From an uncultured Muribaculaceae bacterium (lineage in GTDB: Bacteria > Bacteroidota > Bacteroidia > Bacteroidales > Muribaculaceae), in the NCBI GenBank assembly GCA_910587545.1, contig CAJUMI010000004.1:1-54810 (forward strand): a stretch of DNA of 54,810 nt. Reading direction: 5' to 3'. A program made the translations under genes and the position numbers. The notes beneath the pieces were generated by a model. The model saw only the letters and a list, made by a program, of their open reading frames with translations. It was not told the DNA's origin and did no database searches. Positions 25,087 through 33,405 of this stretch are shown here, piece by piece (positions within the stretch are counted from its first letter, which is position 1; each line of letters opens with the position of its first letter).

Positions 25087-25165
25087 TATATTTGCACTGT
25101 GTTTTTCATGGTATTAGATTTAAGGTTAAAGATAGTCGGTTGTCGCGAGACAACCGCTTTTTTTT
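25087..25165 (+). ncRNA. Candidate small RNA between rprY and apbE
   Basis: A plus-strand TATATTTG (25087-25094) is followed about 45 bases later by an excellent intrinsic terminator: stem CGGTTGTC (25137-25144) and GACAACCG (25149-25156), loop GCGA, then C and eight T. Both flanking genes are on the minus strand, so no known transcript needs this terminator. The RNA would run from about 25101 to 25165, about 65 bases. A clear -33 element is missing. A 19-residue reading frame (25108-25167) runs through the terminator and is listed only as a finding. No match to a named RNA family is recognised. Confidence 0.5.
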
Positions 25166-25177
25166 GAGCCGTGTCTA

Positions 25178-26164
25178 TCAGAGGGCCGGAAAGCCGCGGG
25201 AGTGAACGGTCTTGATGGAGTCAGCGGAGGATATCGCAAATAGAGCCTCGACACCCGGAAGAGAATCAATAAGCGACAGAGCGTCTGCGACATCGATCAC
25301 CATGCAGGCTGTGGCGATGGCGTCGGCCGTGGCGCAGTCTGGCGCGATGACCGTGGCGCTGAGGACTGAGGTCAGGGCGGGCATCCCTGTCCGCGGGTCG
25401 AGGGTGTGGCCTATGCGGCGTCCTTCACTGATGCGATAGTTGCGATAGTTGCCTGACGTGGCGACGGCCGAATTGTCGAGAGGGATGACAAGCATCGATA
25501 TATGTCCGGCTCGGTCAGAGGCCGGAGAGTCGATCTGCACTCTCCATGTTTTGCCTGTCGGGTTGAGTCCGCGGGCGACCACTTCGCCTCCGATCTCCAC
25601 CAGATAGTCTGTGCATCCGTTGCGTGAGAGCATGGCTGCTATGGCGTCGACGCCGTAGCCTTTGGCCACGGACGAAAAGTCAAAGCGTGTGTCGGGCGAC
25701 TTCTTGACAACTCTCCTGCCGTCGAGCGAGCAGTCTGATATGCCGACCGAGACGAGTATGCTGTCGATCTGTGAGGTCGTCGGCATAGAGTCGTCGTCGC
25801 TGTGTGACGGACCGAAGCCCCAGATGTCGGTCAGGGGGCCAACCGTCGGGTCGAAGGCTCCACCGCTGATCCCGCTGATGCGCCGGGAGAGATTGAACAC
25901 ATTGATAAAGTCTTGCTCAACTTCGACATCTTCGTTGCGGTTGATCCGCGAGACTGTTGAGGATGGCGAGAAAACAGACAGTTGGCGCTCTATGTCGGCC
26001 ATGACCGAAACGATTGAATCTCCGAGATCGATCGGTGAGGAGTAGGTGATATGGTAGGTCGTGCCCCACATGGCTCCTGAATTCTGATGTATTTTGTCGC
26101 CGCAACTTGCAAATGTAAGAACTAAAGCGTAAATTAGCGGCACGGCGGGGTAAAGTCGGTTCAT
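25178..26164 (-). CDS. apbE: FAD:protein FMN transferase
   Basis: ApbE-family flavin transferase that attaches FMN from FAD to Thr/Ser of target proteins such as the Nqr and Rnf subunits of anaerobes. The start at 26164 gives a lipoprotein signal (LIYALVLTFASC, lipobox Cys21), whereas the longer frame to 26230 hides it. About 328 residues. Family motifs: GAFDPTVGPLTDIWGFG, DFSSVAKGYGVDAIA, SAVATSGNYRNYR and GHTLDPRTGMPA, which together bind FAD and magnesium. Exported and anchored in the membrane on the periplasmic side. A -7 box is at 26180-26187, only about 16 bases before the ATG. No partner flavoprotein gene is nearby. Confidence 0.92.
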   Translation of the reverse strand: MNRLYPAVPLIYALVLTFASCGDKIHQNSGAMWGTTYHITYSSPIDLGDSIVSVMADIERQLSVFSPSSTVSRINRNEDVEVEQDFINVFNLSRRISGISGGAFDPTVGPLTDIWGFGPSHSDDDSMPTTSQIDSILVSVGISDCSLDGRRVVKKSPDTRFDFSSVAKGYGVDAIAAMLSRNGCTDYLVEIGGEVVARGLNPTGKTWRVQIDSPASDRAGHISMLVIPLDNSAVATSGNYRNYRISEGRRIGHTLDPRTGMPALTSVLSATVIAPDCATADAIATACMVIDVADALSLIDSLPGVEALFAISSADSIKTVHSRGFPAL

Positions 26165-26179
26165 AATCGTTTTTGTTTG

Positions 26180-26187
26180 CAAAAATA
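26180..26187 (-). promoter_or_regulatory. -7 box upstream of apbE
   Basis: Minus-strand TATTTTTG matches TAnnTTTG. The predicted start near 26174 leaves a leader of about 10 bases before the ATG at 26164. No TTTG is seen at the -33 distance. Confidence 0.4.
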
Positions 26188-26247
26188 GCGGTTTTGTTCT
26201 GAACTTAGGCCCGGTGTTAATGTTTAACAAATAAAAAGTTATTGGAA

Positions 26248-26826
26248 ATGCAGCGATCTTTTGTCTTTTTAGCCGAAGGTTTCGAGGAAATCGAGGCTCT
26301 GACGCCGGTAGATGTTCTCCGCCGCGCGGGAATGGATGTAAAAACAGTATCGATCACCGACAGTCATCAGGTGACAGGCGCGCATGGCGTCACTGTGACG
26401 GCTGATCTGACTTTCAGGCAGGCCGATTTCGACGGTGCGGAGTGGCTGATCTGTCCCGGGGGGCTGCCCGGAGCTCAGAATCTGCATGAGTTTGGCGCTC
26501 TCGGAGATCTGTTGAAAGTCCATGCATCGAAGGGAAAGATCGCGGCGATATGTGCGTCGCCGGCAATGGTGCTTGCTCCGCTCGGCTTGCTTGAAGGTAA
26601 GGAAGCCACGGGTTATCCCGGTACGGAGAAAGGGCTGAAGGCCGGCGGTGCGATAGTAAGGGACGAGAGGGTTGTGGTGTCGGGCAATATCATAACCGCC
26701 AACGGCCCGACTTCATCGCTGAGGTTTGCGCTGGCGATAATATCGAATTCATTGGGCTCACACTGTGCCCAGGAAGTCGGTTCGGCAATGCTGGTCTATG
26801 GCAAACAGATCGATTTTTATTTCTGA
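26248..26826 (+). CDS. DJ-1/PfpI family protein (DJ-1/ThiJ/YajL type)
   Basis: Class I glutamine amidotransferase-like protein of 192 residues, of the DJ-1/YajL branch linked to oxidative or carbonyl stress. The nucleophile-elbow cysteine is Cys102 in AAICASPAMVLA and the helper Glu lies in EGFEEIEAL (residues 10-18). The start is the ATG at 26248; the TTG two codons earlier is unlikely. Monocistronic: it diverges from apbE and ends at a strong bidirectional terminator. The exact activity (deglycase, chaperone or other) cannot be settled from sequence. Confidence 0.9.
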   Translation: MQRSFVFLAEGFEEIEALTPVDVLRRAGMDVKTVSITDSHQVTGAHGVTVTADLTFRQADFDGAEWLICPGGLPGAQNLHEFGALGDLLKVHASKGKIAAICASPAMVLAPLGLLEGKEATGYPGTEKGLKAGGAIVRDERVVVSGNIITANGPTSSLRFALAIISNSLGSHCAQEVGSAMLVYGKQIDFYF

Positions 26827-26904
26827 GAAAATGGACTGATTTACACATTATTTCAAATTGTTAAACTTGTAATAAGGTTAAATCAGTTCAATACATAGAT
26901 AGAT

Positions 26905-26949
26905 AAAAAGGCGGTGCAGTTCGGATATTTTGAGCTGCACCGCCTTTTT
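26905..26949. terminator. Bidirectional terminator between DJ-1 gene and the PUL
   Basis: A perfect 15-bp stem, AAAAAGGCGGTGCAG at 26905-26919 with its complement at 26935-26949, has A and T runs at its base on both strands. It would end both the plus-strand DJ-1 transcript and the minus-strand PUL transcript. Confidence 0.9.
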
Positions 26950-26981
26950 AGATGATTTGTGGCTGTTTATTAGTCTTTGGA

Positions 26982-28070
26982 CTATTTCAACGCAATGCGC
27001 CTGATCAGCGGTTCGAGCAGATTGGCGTAGCGCGTGAAGCCGAGATCGGTGAAATGAAGGCCGTCGACGGTCGCTTCGCCGTCGGTGCCGATAATGTGGT
27101 CGGCAGGGAGATAATGGAGATTGTCATATTTGGCTGCAAGGCGATCGAAGTGCTTTTTCCATAGGGCGTTGAGTGTGTAAACCTGTCTGTGAGCCTCTTT
27201 GTCGAACTTCAGGTGGGGGAAGTGGGGATCTTCGACAAACAGAACCGGCACATCGGGATGGGCCTTGCGGATTATTTCGAAGAAGGGTACAAGCAGGGTA
27301 TCGATCTGTTCGACATTCACGTTGGGAACGCAGTCGAGTACGATCAGGCCGGGATCGGGTACGGCGGCGATGACGTCGGCGATCTCGAGATCGAGTTGGC
27401 CGTTGCCGCTGAAGCCGAGGTTGATCACTTCGCGGTTGAGCCGTCGGGCGAGGATGTTGGTGTGGGCCATGCCCGGACGGTTGGCGCATCCGCCCTGCAG
27501 CAGGCTCGTGCCGTACATGATGATGGGCTTCTCACGCGACGGAACGTCGGCCATGGGGCGAGAGAAGACAGACTCGGGCGAAGTGCCGATGAATATGCTG
27601 TCGATCCCGTCATAGAGGGGCAGATACAGAAGATATTCGCGCATCTCGGGATCCATGTTGGAGATGACCCGGACGGCTGAGTCATGGCTGTTGACGTCGG
27701 GACGGGCGGAGTTGACAAAGGTCCACGATCCGTCGGGCATGAGTGTGTAGAGGTCGAGGCCTCGGGTGCCGGTCGGGGTCTGATGGTTCATGAGTGCTTT
27801 GAAGAGTGAGTGCCATTTCACGGATATGAAAGGGCTGTTGGTGGCGAAGCGGAGCGCCATGCCGGCCGAGTGCTTGCCGAGATAGAAAAGATCAGGCCGC
27901 TTCACTTTGTTCTGGAGCGAATCAGGCAGACGCTGGTAGCGGAGCGTCGTCGAGGCGTCGTCGACGGCTTTGCCGAGCAGAGGTAGATTGTCGACCGGAT
28001 GCCAGGTCATGTCCTGCGCGGCTGCAGTCAGCGCGGCTGCTGCCATAAGAGATAGGATGATTTTCTTCAT
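26982..28070 (-). CDS. SGNH hydrolase with GxDLY domain, copy 3
   Basis: Secreted esterase candidate of 362 residues with a Sec signal peptide (about 1-19, AAALTAAAQ). An N-terminal jelly-roll-like GxDLY domain (GLDLY at 104-108) precedes the Lipase_GDSL_3 type SGNH domain. Catalytic residues in view: Ser189 in MYGTSLLQGG, the block III GFSGNGQ (219-225) and Asp336/His339 in VDGLHFTD. Enzymes of this type remove acetyl or other acyl groups from carbohydrates. It is the last of three tandem paralogues ending the PUL. The three share long identical stretches (for example LMNHQTPTG and NLGFSGNGQLDLEIA). Specificity is unknown. Confidence 0.85.
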   Translation of the reverse strand: MKKIILSLMAAAALTAAAQDMTWHPVDNLPLLGKAVDDASTTLRYQRLPDSLQNKVKRPDLFYLGKHSAGMALRFATNSPFISVKWHSLFKALMNHQTPTGTRGLDLYTLMPDGSWTFVNSARPDVNSHDSAVRVISNMDPEMREYLLYLPLYDGIDSIFIGTSPESVFSRPMADVPSREKPIIMYGTSLLQGGCANRPGMAHTNILARRLNREVINLGFSGNGQLDLEIADVIAAVPDPGLIVLDCVPNVNVEQIDTLLVPFFEIIRKAHPDVPVLFVEDPHFPHLKFDKEAHRQVYTLNALWKKHFDRLAAKYDNLHYLPADHIIGTDGEATVDGLHFTDLGFTRYANLLEPLIRRIALK

Positions 28071-28102
28071 GAGTGTATGTGTTGGGAGGGTTAAGCCGCG
28101 GT

Positions 28103-29200
28103 TTATTCGGCAGGCAGGGTTATACGTCGGATGATGGGTTCGAGCAGGTCGGCGTAGCGCGTGAAGCCGAGGTCGGTGAAGTGAAGGCCGTCGACTGTGG
28201 CTTCGTTGTCGAGTCCGAGGATATGGTCGGACGCGAGGTAGTGGAGGTTGGGATCTTTCGCGGCAAGCTGTTCATAGCGTTTCTTCCAGATGTCATTCTT
28301 TGCCTTTACGCGAGAGGCGGCCTGCATGTCGAAACGAAGATATGGGAAGATCGGATCTTCGATAAAAAGGAATGGCACGTCGGGGTGGGCGGTACGGATT
28401 ATCTCGTAGAAGGGGATGAGCAGAGTGGATATCTGTTCGACGCTTGCGTTGGGAACGCATTCGAGAACGATCAGCGCCGGATCGGGAATGGCTGCTATGA
28501 CGCGGGCGATCTCGAGGTCGAGCTGGCCGTTGCCGCTGAAGCCGAGGTTGACGATCTCACGGTTGAGCCGGCGTGTGAGTATGTTGGTGTGGGCCATGCC
28601 GGGCCGGTTGGCGCATCCGCCCTGCAGCAGGCTCGTGCCGTAGAATACGATCTGCCGGCCGGCGGAAGGGAGTGCTGATCCGGGCTGTGAGAACGCGGAG
28701 CGGGGAGCTGTGCCGATGAAAATGCTGTCTATGCCGTCGTATAGCGGGAGATAGAGAAGATATTCTCGCATCTCCGGCTGCATGTTGGCGATGACGCAGA
28801 CCTCGCTGTCGTGGCTGTTGACATCGGGGCGGGCAGAGTTGACAAAGGTCCATGATCCGTCGGGCATGAGAGTGTAGAGGTCGAGGCCTCGGGTGCCGGT
28901 CGGAGTCTGGTGGTTCATGAGGTTTTTGAATACGGAGTGCCATCTGACACTGATTTCCGGGCTGTCGGATGCGAAACGCAGAGCCATGCCTGCCGAGTTG
29001 CGGCCGATGACGCTGAGGGCGTTGCCGCGGACGTTGTAGAGGAGAGAGTCGGGGATGCGCTGATAGCGGAGTGAGGTCGATGTGTCGTCGACGGCCTTGC
29101 CGAGTAGCGGCAGAGTATCGGCCGGGTGCCAGACGACGTCGCGTGCGCCGGCCGTAAGGGCTAATGCAGCAGAAACTGCGAGAATGATAAGTCTGTTCAT
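28103..29200 (-). CDS. SGNH hydrolase with GxDLY domain, copy 2
   Basis: Second of the three paralogues, 365 residues, with a signal peptide of about 20 residues. All catalytic elements are intact: Ser190 in FYGTSLLQGG, GFSGNGQ and Asp337/His340 in VDGLHFTD; the GxDLY motif is GLDLY. It differs from its neighbours mainly at 50-65 (LLYNVRGNALSVIG), 165-182 and in the helix near 290-310 (MQAASRVKAKNDIWKK), the surface regions expected to shape the substrate site. It lies 32 bases upstream of copy 3 and 5 bases downstream of copy 1. Confidence 0.85.
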   Translation of the reverse strand: MNRLIILAVSAALALTAGARDVVWHPADTLPLLGKAVDDTSTSLRYQRIPDSLLYNVRGNALSVIGRNSAGMALRFASDSPEISVRWHSVFKNLMNHQTPTGTRGLDLYTLMPDGSWTFVNSARPDVNSHDSEVCVIANMQPEMREYLLYLPLYDGIDSIFIGTAPRSAFSQPGSALPSAGRQIVFYGTSLLQGGCANRPGMAHTNILTRRLNREIVNLGFSGNGQLDLEIARVIAAIPDPALIVLECVPNASVEQISTLLIPFYEIIRTAHPDVPFLFIEDPIFPYLRFDMQAASRVKAKNDIWKKRYEQLAAKDPNLHYLASDHILGLDNEATVDGLHFTDLGFTRYADLLEPIIRRITLPAE

Positions 29201-29205
29201 TGTCG

Positions 29206-30303
29206 TTATTTTATTTCAGCCGGAAGTGCTATGCGGCGGATTATGGGTTCGAGGAGATCGGCGTAGCGCATGAAGCCGAGGTCGGTGAAGTGGATGCCGT
29301 CGACTGTGGCTTCGTTGTCTGTGCCGAAGATGTGGTCGTTGGCGAGATAGTGGAGATTGCCGTACTTTGCGGCGAGCCGCTGGTAGCGCTCTTTCATCAT
29401 GGCGTTGCGGGTGGAGACTTCGGAGTCCATCGCTTTGTCGAAACGTGAATGGGTGAACTGCGGGTCTTCGATGAAAAGGACGGGCACATCGGGATGAGCC
29501 TTGCGGATGATCTCGAAGAACGGTATCATGAGGGTCTCAATCTGGTGCTCGTTGACATTGGGGACAAAATCAAGCACGATCAGCGCCGGATCGGGGATGG
29601 CGGCTATGACTCGGGCGATCTCAAGGTCGAGCTGGCCGTTGCCGCTGAAGCCGAGGTTGATCACTTCGCGGTTGAGCCGTCGGGCGAGGATGTTGGAGTG
29701 GGCCATGCCTGCTCGGTTAGCGCATCCGCCCTGAAGGATGCTTGTGCCGTACATGACAATGGGCCTTCCGGCGTGGAGCGCGTCGGATGGCTGAAGCATC
29801 GAGGCGTCGGCGTCAAGCCCGATGTAGAGGCTGTCGACACCGTCGTAGAGCGGCAGATAGAGGAGGTATTCGCGCTCGACGGGATCCATGTTGGCGATGA
29901 CGTTTGCTTCGGAGTGATGGTTGCTGACGTTGGGGCGGGCAGAGTTGACGAATGTCCATGTGCCGTCGGGCATAAGAGTGTAGAGGTCGAGACCGCGCGA
30001 TCCGGTCGGGGTCTGGTGGTTCATGAGGGTCTTGAACGGCGAGTGCCATCTGATGTCGATGCGTCCGGTTTTTGCGGCGAAACGCAGGGCCATGCCTGCG
30101 GAGTTGCGGCCGAGTCCGGCGAGGGCGCCGCCTCGGATCTTGTTGAGCAAGGAGTCGGGGATGCGCTGATATCGTTTTGACGTCGACGCGTCATCGACGG
30201 CTTTACCGATGAGCGGAAGGTTGTCGGCCGAATGCCATCTGACCTGAGCCGAGGCCGAGAGAACGGCCGCGGCGATCAGAAGTGTTGAGAATATTTTTTT
30301 CAT
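29206..30303 (-). CDS. SGNH hydrolase with GxDLY domain, copy 1
   Basis: First of the three tandem paralogues in transcription order, 365 residues with a signal peptide (LLIAAAVLSASAQ). Catalytic Ser188 lies in MYGTSILQGG, block III is GFSGNGQ and the Asp335/His338 pair is in VDGIHFTD. It differs from the other two at NVSNHHSE (125-132), GLDADASMLQPSDAL (162-176) and FTHSRFDKAMDSE. Because the active site is kept in all three copies, divergence of specificity is more likely than decay. Confidence 0.85.
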   Translation of the reverse strand: MKKIFSTLLIAAAVLSASAQVRWHSADNLPLIGKAVDDASTSKRYQRIPDSLLNKIRGGALAGLGRNSAGMALRFAAKTGRIDIRWHSPFKTLMNHQTPTGSRGLDLYTLMPDGTWTFVNSARPNVSNHHSEANVIANMDPVEREYLLYLPLYDGVDSLYIGLDADASMLQPSDALHAGRPIVMYGTSILQGGCANRAGMAHSNILARRLNREVINLGFSGNGQLDLEIARVIAAIPDPALIVLDFVPNVNEHQIETLMIPFFEIIRKAHPDVPVLFIEDPQFTHSRFDKAMDSEVSTRNAMMKERYQRLAAKYGNLHYLANDHIFGTDNEATVDGIHFTDLGFMRYADLLEPIIRRIALPAEIK

Positions 30304-30355
30304 TATGAAGATGTCGGTTTCTGGATGAGGAAATATCAGTTGGGAGGTGGCGTAA

Positions 30356-31780
30356 TTACGTACGCCAGAACCATTTGATCTTTGTGAACATGGCGGCTGT
30401 CAGGATTGACAGCGAAGTGACGATGAAGCCGTGGAGAAAGCCGAGGAATGGCGACTGCTCGAAGAATCCGATGGTGAATGCGTCGCCGATGTGGCAGAGA
30501 TTGAGGATCGGCATGATGAAAAGCTGAGCGGCGACGTAGGCGATCATCGGGTTCTTGCCCGAAAGGGCGAAGGGTGCTGTGACGGCGCGCGAGCGGTAGA
30601 TGTCGCAGAGGATGACGAAGGCGGTGAGGCAGTAGCATGCCAGTCCAGAGGTAATAAAATAGTAGTTGAACGACGAGGGATCTTTGCGCACACCGCCGTC
30701 GAATGCTTCGAAGACGAGTCCGAGCATGAGGAGATAGCCGCCGAGCTTGACGAGCTTTGTCAGGAAAACGGAAGCCGAAGGCATGAAGCTGACAATTATG
30801 CGGATGGCGAAGACCAGCGCGAGGCTTGTAAAGAAATTGACGAGCAGCATGCGGTCGAACAGCATCCAGACGTTGAGACCGATCAGCGCGGCTGAGAGGA
30901 TGAGAACGCAAGCGGTTGACCAGTTATGGCTGAATGCTGCCGAGGAGCTATGTTTTGCGCGTTCGCTGATCCAGGAGCGCAGGTATTCGCCGGCGAAGGT
31001 GCCGGGAATGACGATGAATAGGTACTTCAGGAAGTCGAAGCGGTAGAGCCATGGGAGCGGAGAGAAGTTGAAGACGTCCTGCTGCCATGTGCCGTCGAGA
31101 TCTTTGCACAGGATGATGCCCATGATGAAGGGCAGCACGGCGACGCGCGCCCAGGGGTGTTTGATTGTGAGGATGTAGATGATGGTGCCGAAGGCGGCCA
31201 TGTTGGCAAGTACAAGGATGATGATGTTGCTTTTGAAGAGGTCGAACTGACCGCCGTTGCGGCAGTCGAGCCATGCCATGAGTGCAAGCGACGCGGCGAT
31301 GCCGAAGATGTGGATGGCATTGCGCTGCCATTTTTTCAGTTTGAACGGAGCTCTGAGGTAGATGAAGAACAACAGGATGAAGCCGCTGAGCGACAGCAGC
31401 CATGAGAGCGTCTGGGATATGTCTCCGGCTCCATTGAGGATCCATGGGTTGACATGGTAGATGAACAGAGCGAAATAGAAGAGCTTGATGAAGCGCCAGA
31501 GGGCGTCGACAATCAGGCGCCCGATGCCAGCACCGCGTTCGATGCGCGATCCGATAGCAAAGGGGTAGGCGGCTCCCATGGAGAACAGGAAGAAGGGGAA
31601 GACGAGGTCGACCCATGTGATGCCGTAGACCGAGGGGTCGAAGGCACCCGATGGGGGCGGACATTGTGCGTGGGCCATCCATGCGGGTAATACCCATGTG
31701 AGGATAGAGCCGGACAGCACCATCATGAAGATTGCGAAACCTCGAAGCGTGTCGAGGGATTCTGCTCTTAGATTTTTCAT
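30356..31780 (-). CDS. DUF5009 membrane acyltransferase, HGSNAT/YeiB-like
   Basis: Polytopic inner-membrane protein of 474 residues, with about 10-12 hydrophobic helices. The opening RAESLDTLRGFAIFMMVLSG, then AHAQCPPPSGAFDPSVYGITWVDLVFPFFLFSMG, is the pattern of the HGSNAT-related DUF5009 family. Human HGSNAT transfers acetyl from cytosolic acetyl-CoA to the amino group of terminal glucosamine across a membrane; a His shortly before the TxxDLVFP motif is catalytic there, and a His (residue 37) is present here at a comparable place. A role in acetylating an amino sugar in the periplasm fits the GlcNAc 2-epimerase in the same operon, but is inference. Confidence 0.8.
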   Translation of the reverse strand: MKNLRAESLDTLRGFAIFMMVLSGSILTWVLPAWMAHAQCPPPSGAFDPSVYGITWVDLVFPFFLFSMGAAYPFAIGSRIERGAGIGRLIVDALWRFIKLFYFALFIYHVNPWILNGAGDISQTLSWLLSLSGFILLFFIYLRAPFKLKKWQRNAIHIFGIAASLALMAWLDCRNGGQFDLFKSNIIILVLANMAAFGTIIYILTIKHPWARVAVLPFIMGIILCKDLDGTWQQDVFNFSPLPWLYRFDFLKYLFIVIPGTFAGEYLRSWISERAKHSSSAAFSHNWSTACVLILSAALIGLNVWMLFDRMLLVNFFTSLALVFAIRIIVSFMPSASVFLTKLVKLGGYLLMLGLVFEAFDGGVRKDPSSFNYYFITSGLACYCLTAFVILCDIYRSRAVTAPFALSGKNPMIAYVAAQLFIMPILNLCHIGDAFTIGFFEQSPFLGFLHGFIVTSLSILTAAMFTKIKWFWRT

Positions 31781-31808
31781 TGGATGTCGGTTTTATAGAA
31801 GTTTTTGG

Positions 31809-33242
31809 TTATAGGTCTGATTGGTAGACGTTGCCGAAGCGATCTGTGGCGCGGACGGAGATCCGTGCCTTGGGATTGACCGGCTTTGCACGGAAAAGAT
31901 GCGGGGTGTTGGATGCCCCGATCCATGAGTAGCGCAGATTCGACTTGTCGGCCGTGCGCTCGACTGACAGGGGGTCGCGGCCCTGGTATTGAGTCATCTC
32001 GCCGGCTACGACACCGTCTTCGAGCCATTGGACCCGCCACTTCGGGTCGTGGTTCCAGACGTTGACGATAATCTCGTCGGGATATTTGCTGTCTGCGCCG
32101 GGGGCGTATGCGCGCATCTGATAGTTTTTGTCGCGGCCTTTGCTTTTGAAGTACCATTTGATGTCGGAGCCGTCGACGATGTAGACGCCGTAGCCTTGCG
32201 GCGTGCCGTCTGAACACATGTCGATGTCCCACCACATGCCGCAGGATCCCGGGGTGTTGTGCTCGAAGCAGCTGTCGGAGTACTCGGTGTTTTGAGTTGT
32301 GTGCATGTGTCCGGTGATGAAGTGGGTGTTGTAGGGTTTCATCAGTTCGATTAGGTGGCGGCTGTTGACGGTCTGTTTCGAGATTGATGAGCTGTCGTAG
32401 CGGAACGGCTGTTGGTCGGGGGTGAATGCGAGGGGAATGTGCATGAACATTACGATGGTGGAGCCTTCGGGGATGTATGAGAGATCCTGTTCGAGCCATT
32501 TGAAGGTGGGTTCGTCGATGTAGCCCATGTAGAAGTAGTCGCGTCCGATATAGAATACGTTGTCGATGGCGATGTAGTGGATGTCGCCGCGGTTGAAGGA
32601 GTAGTTGGTCGGGCCGATGTTTTTTTCGAACCGGGCCTTTGAGGTTTCATGTGTCCGGCCGTAGTACTGCATGTCGTGGTTGCCGTTGGCGATATAATAC
32701 GGGAATCCGAGTCCTGCGCGGTGTCGCAGGCTTGATTCGTAGAGTTCGGGATGGTCACCGACAACGTCGCCGGCGTCGAGAGCGAATATGTCGCGATCCT
32801 TGAATTGTTTGAAATGTTCCCGTGCATCGGCGACCTGCTCGTCGTAGAGACAGAGCTCGTCTTCGTTGACGACCTGGACGTCGGCCTGGGTCATGAAAGC
32901 GTGTTTCTTATCGTTCTTTTTGTTTTTCACGAGGTCGAAGCTGTAGTCGGAGCGTCCGTCCTCGACGGGGATGAAAAATAGTGGGCGGTTGTATCTGTCG
33001 ACCTGTGGGAGATAGCCGGCGGGTGTGGAGACGGTGATGTTGGTCGCGCGATCGTTTTTTAACAGGCTGTATCTGCCGTCGGCGTCGGTTGCGGTGCAGT
33101 TGTAGCCGTCGGATACGACGACTCCGGCAAGCGGTTTTTTGTCGCAGGTGACTTTGCCTGAGATTGTTTCTGACATTCCCAGAGCGAATGCGTTGAGAGA
33201 CAGGATGGAGAGAAGGGCGGCGAGTAAGGTTTTCTTTAACAT
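31809..33242 (-). CDS. Secreted calcineurin-like phosphoesterase with N- and C-terminal accessory domains
   Basis: 477 residues with a signal peptide (LLAALLSILSLNAFA). A carboxypeptidase-regulatory-like beta domain (about 25-100, GKVTCDKKPLAGVVVSDGYNCTATDADGRYSL) leads into a metallophosphoesterase core: DAGDVVGDH, GNHDMQ, MHIPLAF and GHMHTTQN provide the two-metal ligands. The first ligand loop reads ADVQVVNE, with Gln where DxH is common, as in many Bacteroidota homologues. A C-terminal beta domain (about 340-477) matches the MetallophosC type. It would cleave phosphomono- or diesters in the periplasm. Within this operon it suggests a phosphate-bearing glycan. A 17-bp hairpin lies upstream at 33321-33358. 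Confidence 0.88.
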   Translation of the reverse strand: MLKKTLLAALLSILSLNAFALGMSETISGKVTCDKKPLAGVVVSDGYNCTATDADGRYSLLKNDRATNITVSTPAGYLPQVDRYNRPLFFIPVEDGRSDYSFDLVKNKKNDKKHAFMTQADVQVVNEDELCLYDEQVADAREHFKQFKDRDIFALDAGDVVGDHPELYESSLRHRAGLGFPYYIANGNHDMQYYGRTHETSKARFEKNIGPTNYSFNRGDIHYIAIDNVFYIGRDYFYMGYIDEPTFKWLEQDLSYIPEGSTIVMFMHIPLAFTPDQQPFRYDSSSISKQTVNSRHLIELMKPYNTHFITGHMHTTQNTEYSDSCFEHNTPGSCGMWWDIDMCSDGTPQGYGVYIVDGSDIKWYFKSKGRDKNYQMRAYAPGADSKYPDEIIVNVWNHDPKWRVQWLEDGVVAGEMTQYQGRDPLSVERTADKSNLRYSWIGASNTPHLFRAKPVNPKARISVRATDRFGNVYQSDL

Positions 33243-33320
33243 AAGGATTTTTGCTTTTTTGAGCTAGTGGGGCTTTGTGGGCCTTAGTAGTTTTAAGGTC
33301 TTTAGGGCCTGTTTTTTAAT

Positions 33321-33358
33321 CACAAAGAGTTTGAAAGGTGTCTTTCAAACTCTTTGTG
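33321..33358. repeat. Perfect 17-bp inverted repeat inside the PUL
   Basis: CACAAAGAGTTTGAAAG (33321-33337) is the exact complement of 33342-33358 with a GTGT loop. It sits between the GHL10-type gene and the phosphoesterase gene. No T run follows on the minus strand, so it is more likely a processing or stability element or an attenuator than a full terminator. Confidence 0.75.
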
Positions 33359-33405
33359 CAGGTAGGGGTTAACATTGTATGTCAATGAGATATGCGGGCA
33401 TTGCA

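Noticed and set aside
29449..30180. 243-codon open frame on the plus strand
   Set aside because: Antisense to SGNH copy 1; similar shadows appear opposite the paralogues because the coding strand is conserved.
26982..30303. Long direct DNA repeats as an insertion element or CRISPR-like array
   Set aside because: The repeated segments are conserved coding parts of three paralogous SGNH genes, about 1.1 kb apart, with no transposase, terminal repeats or spacers.
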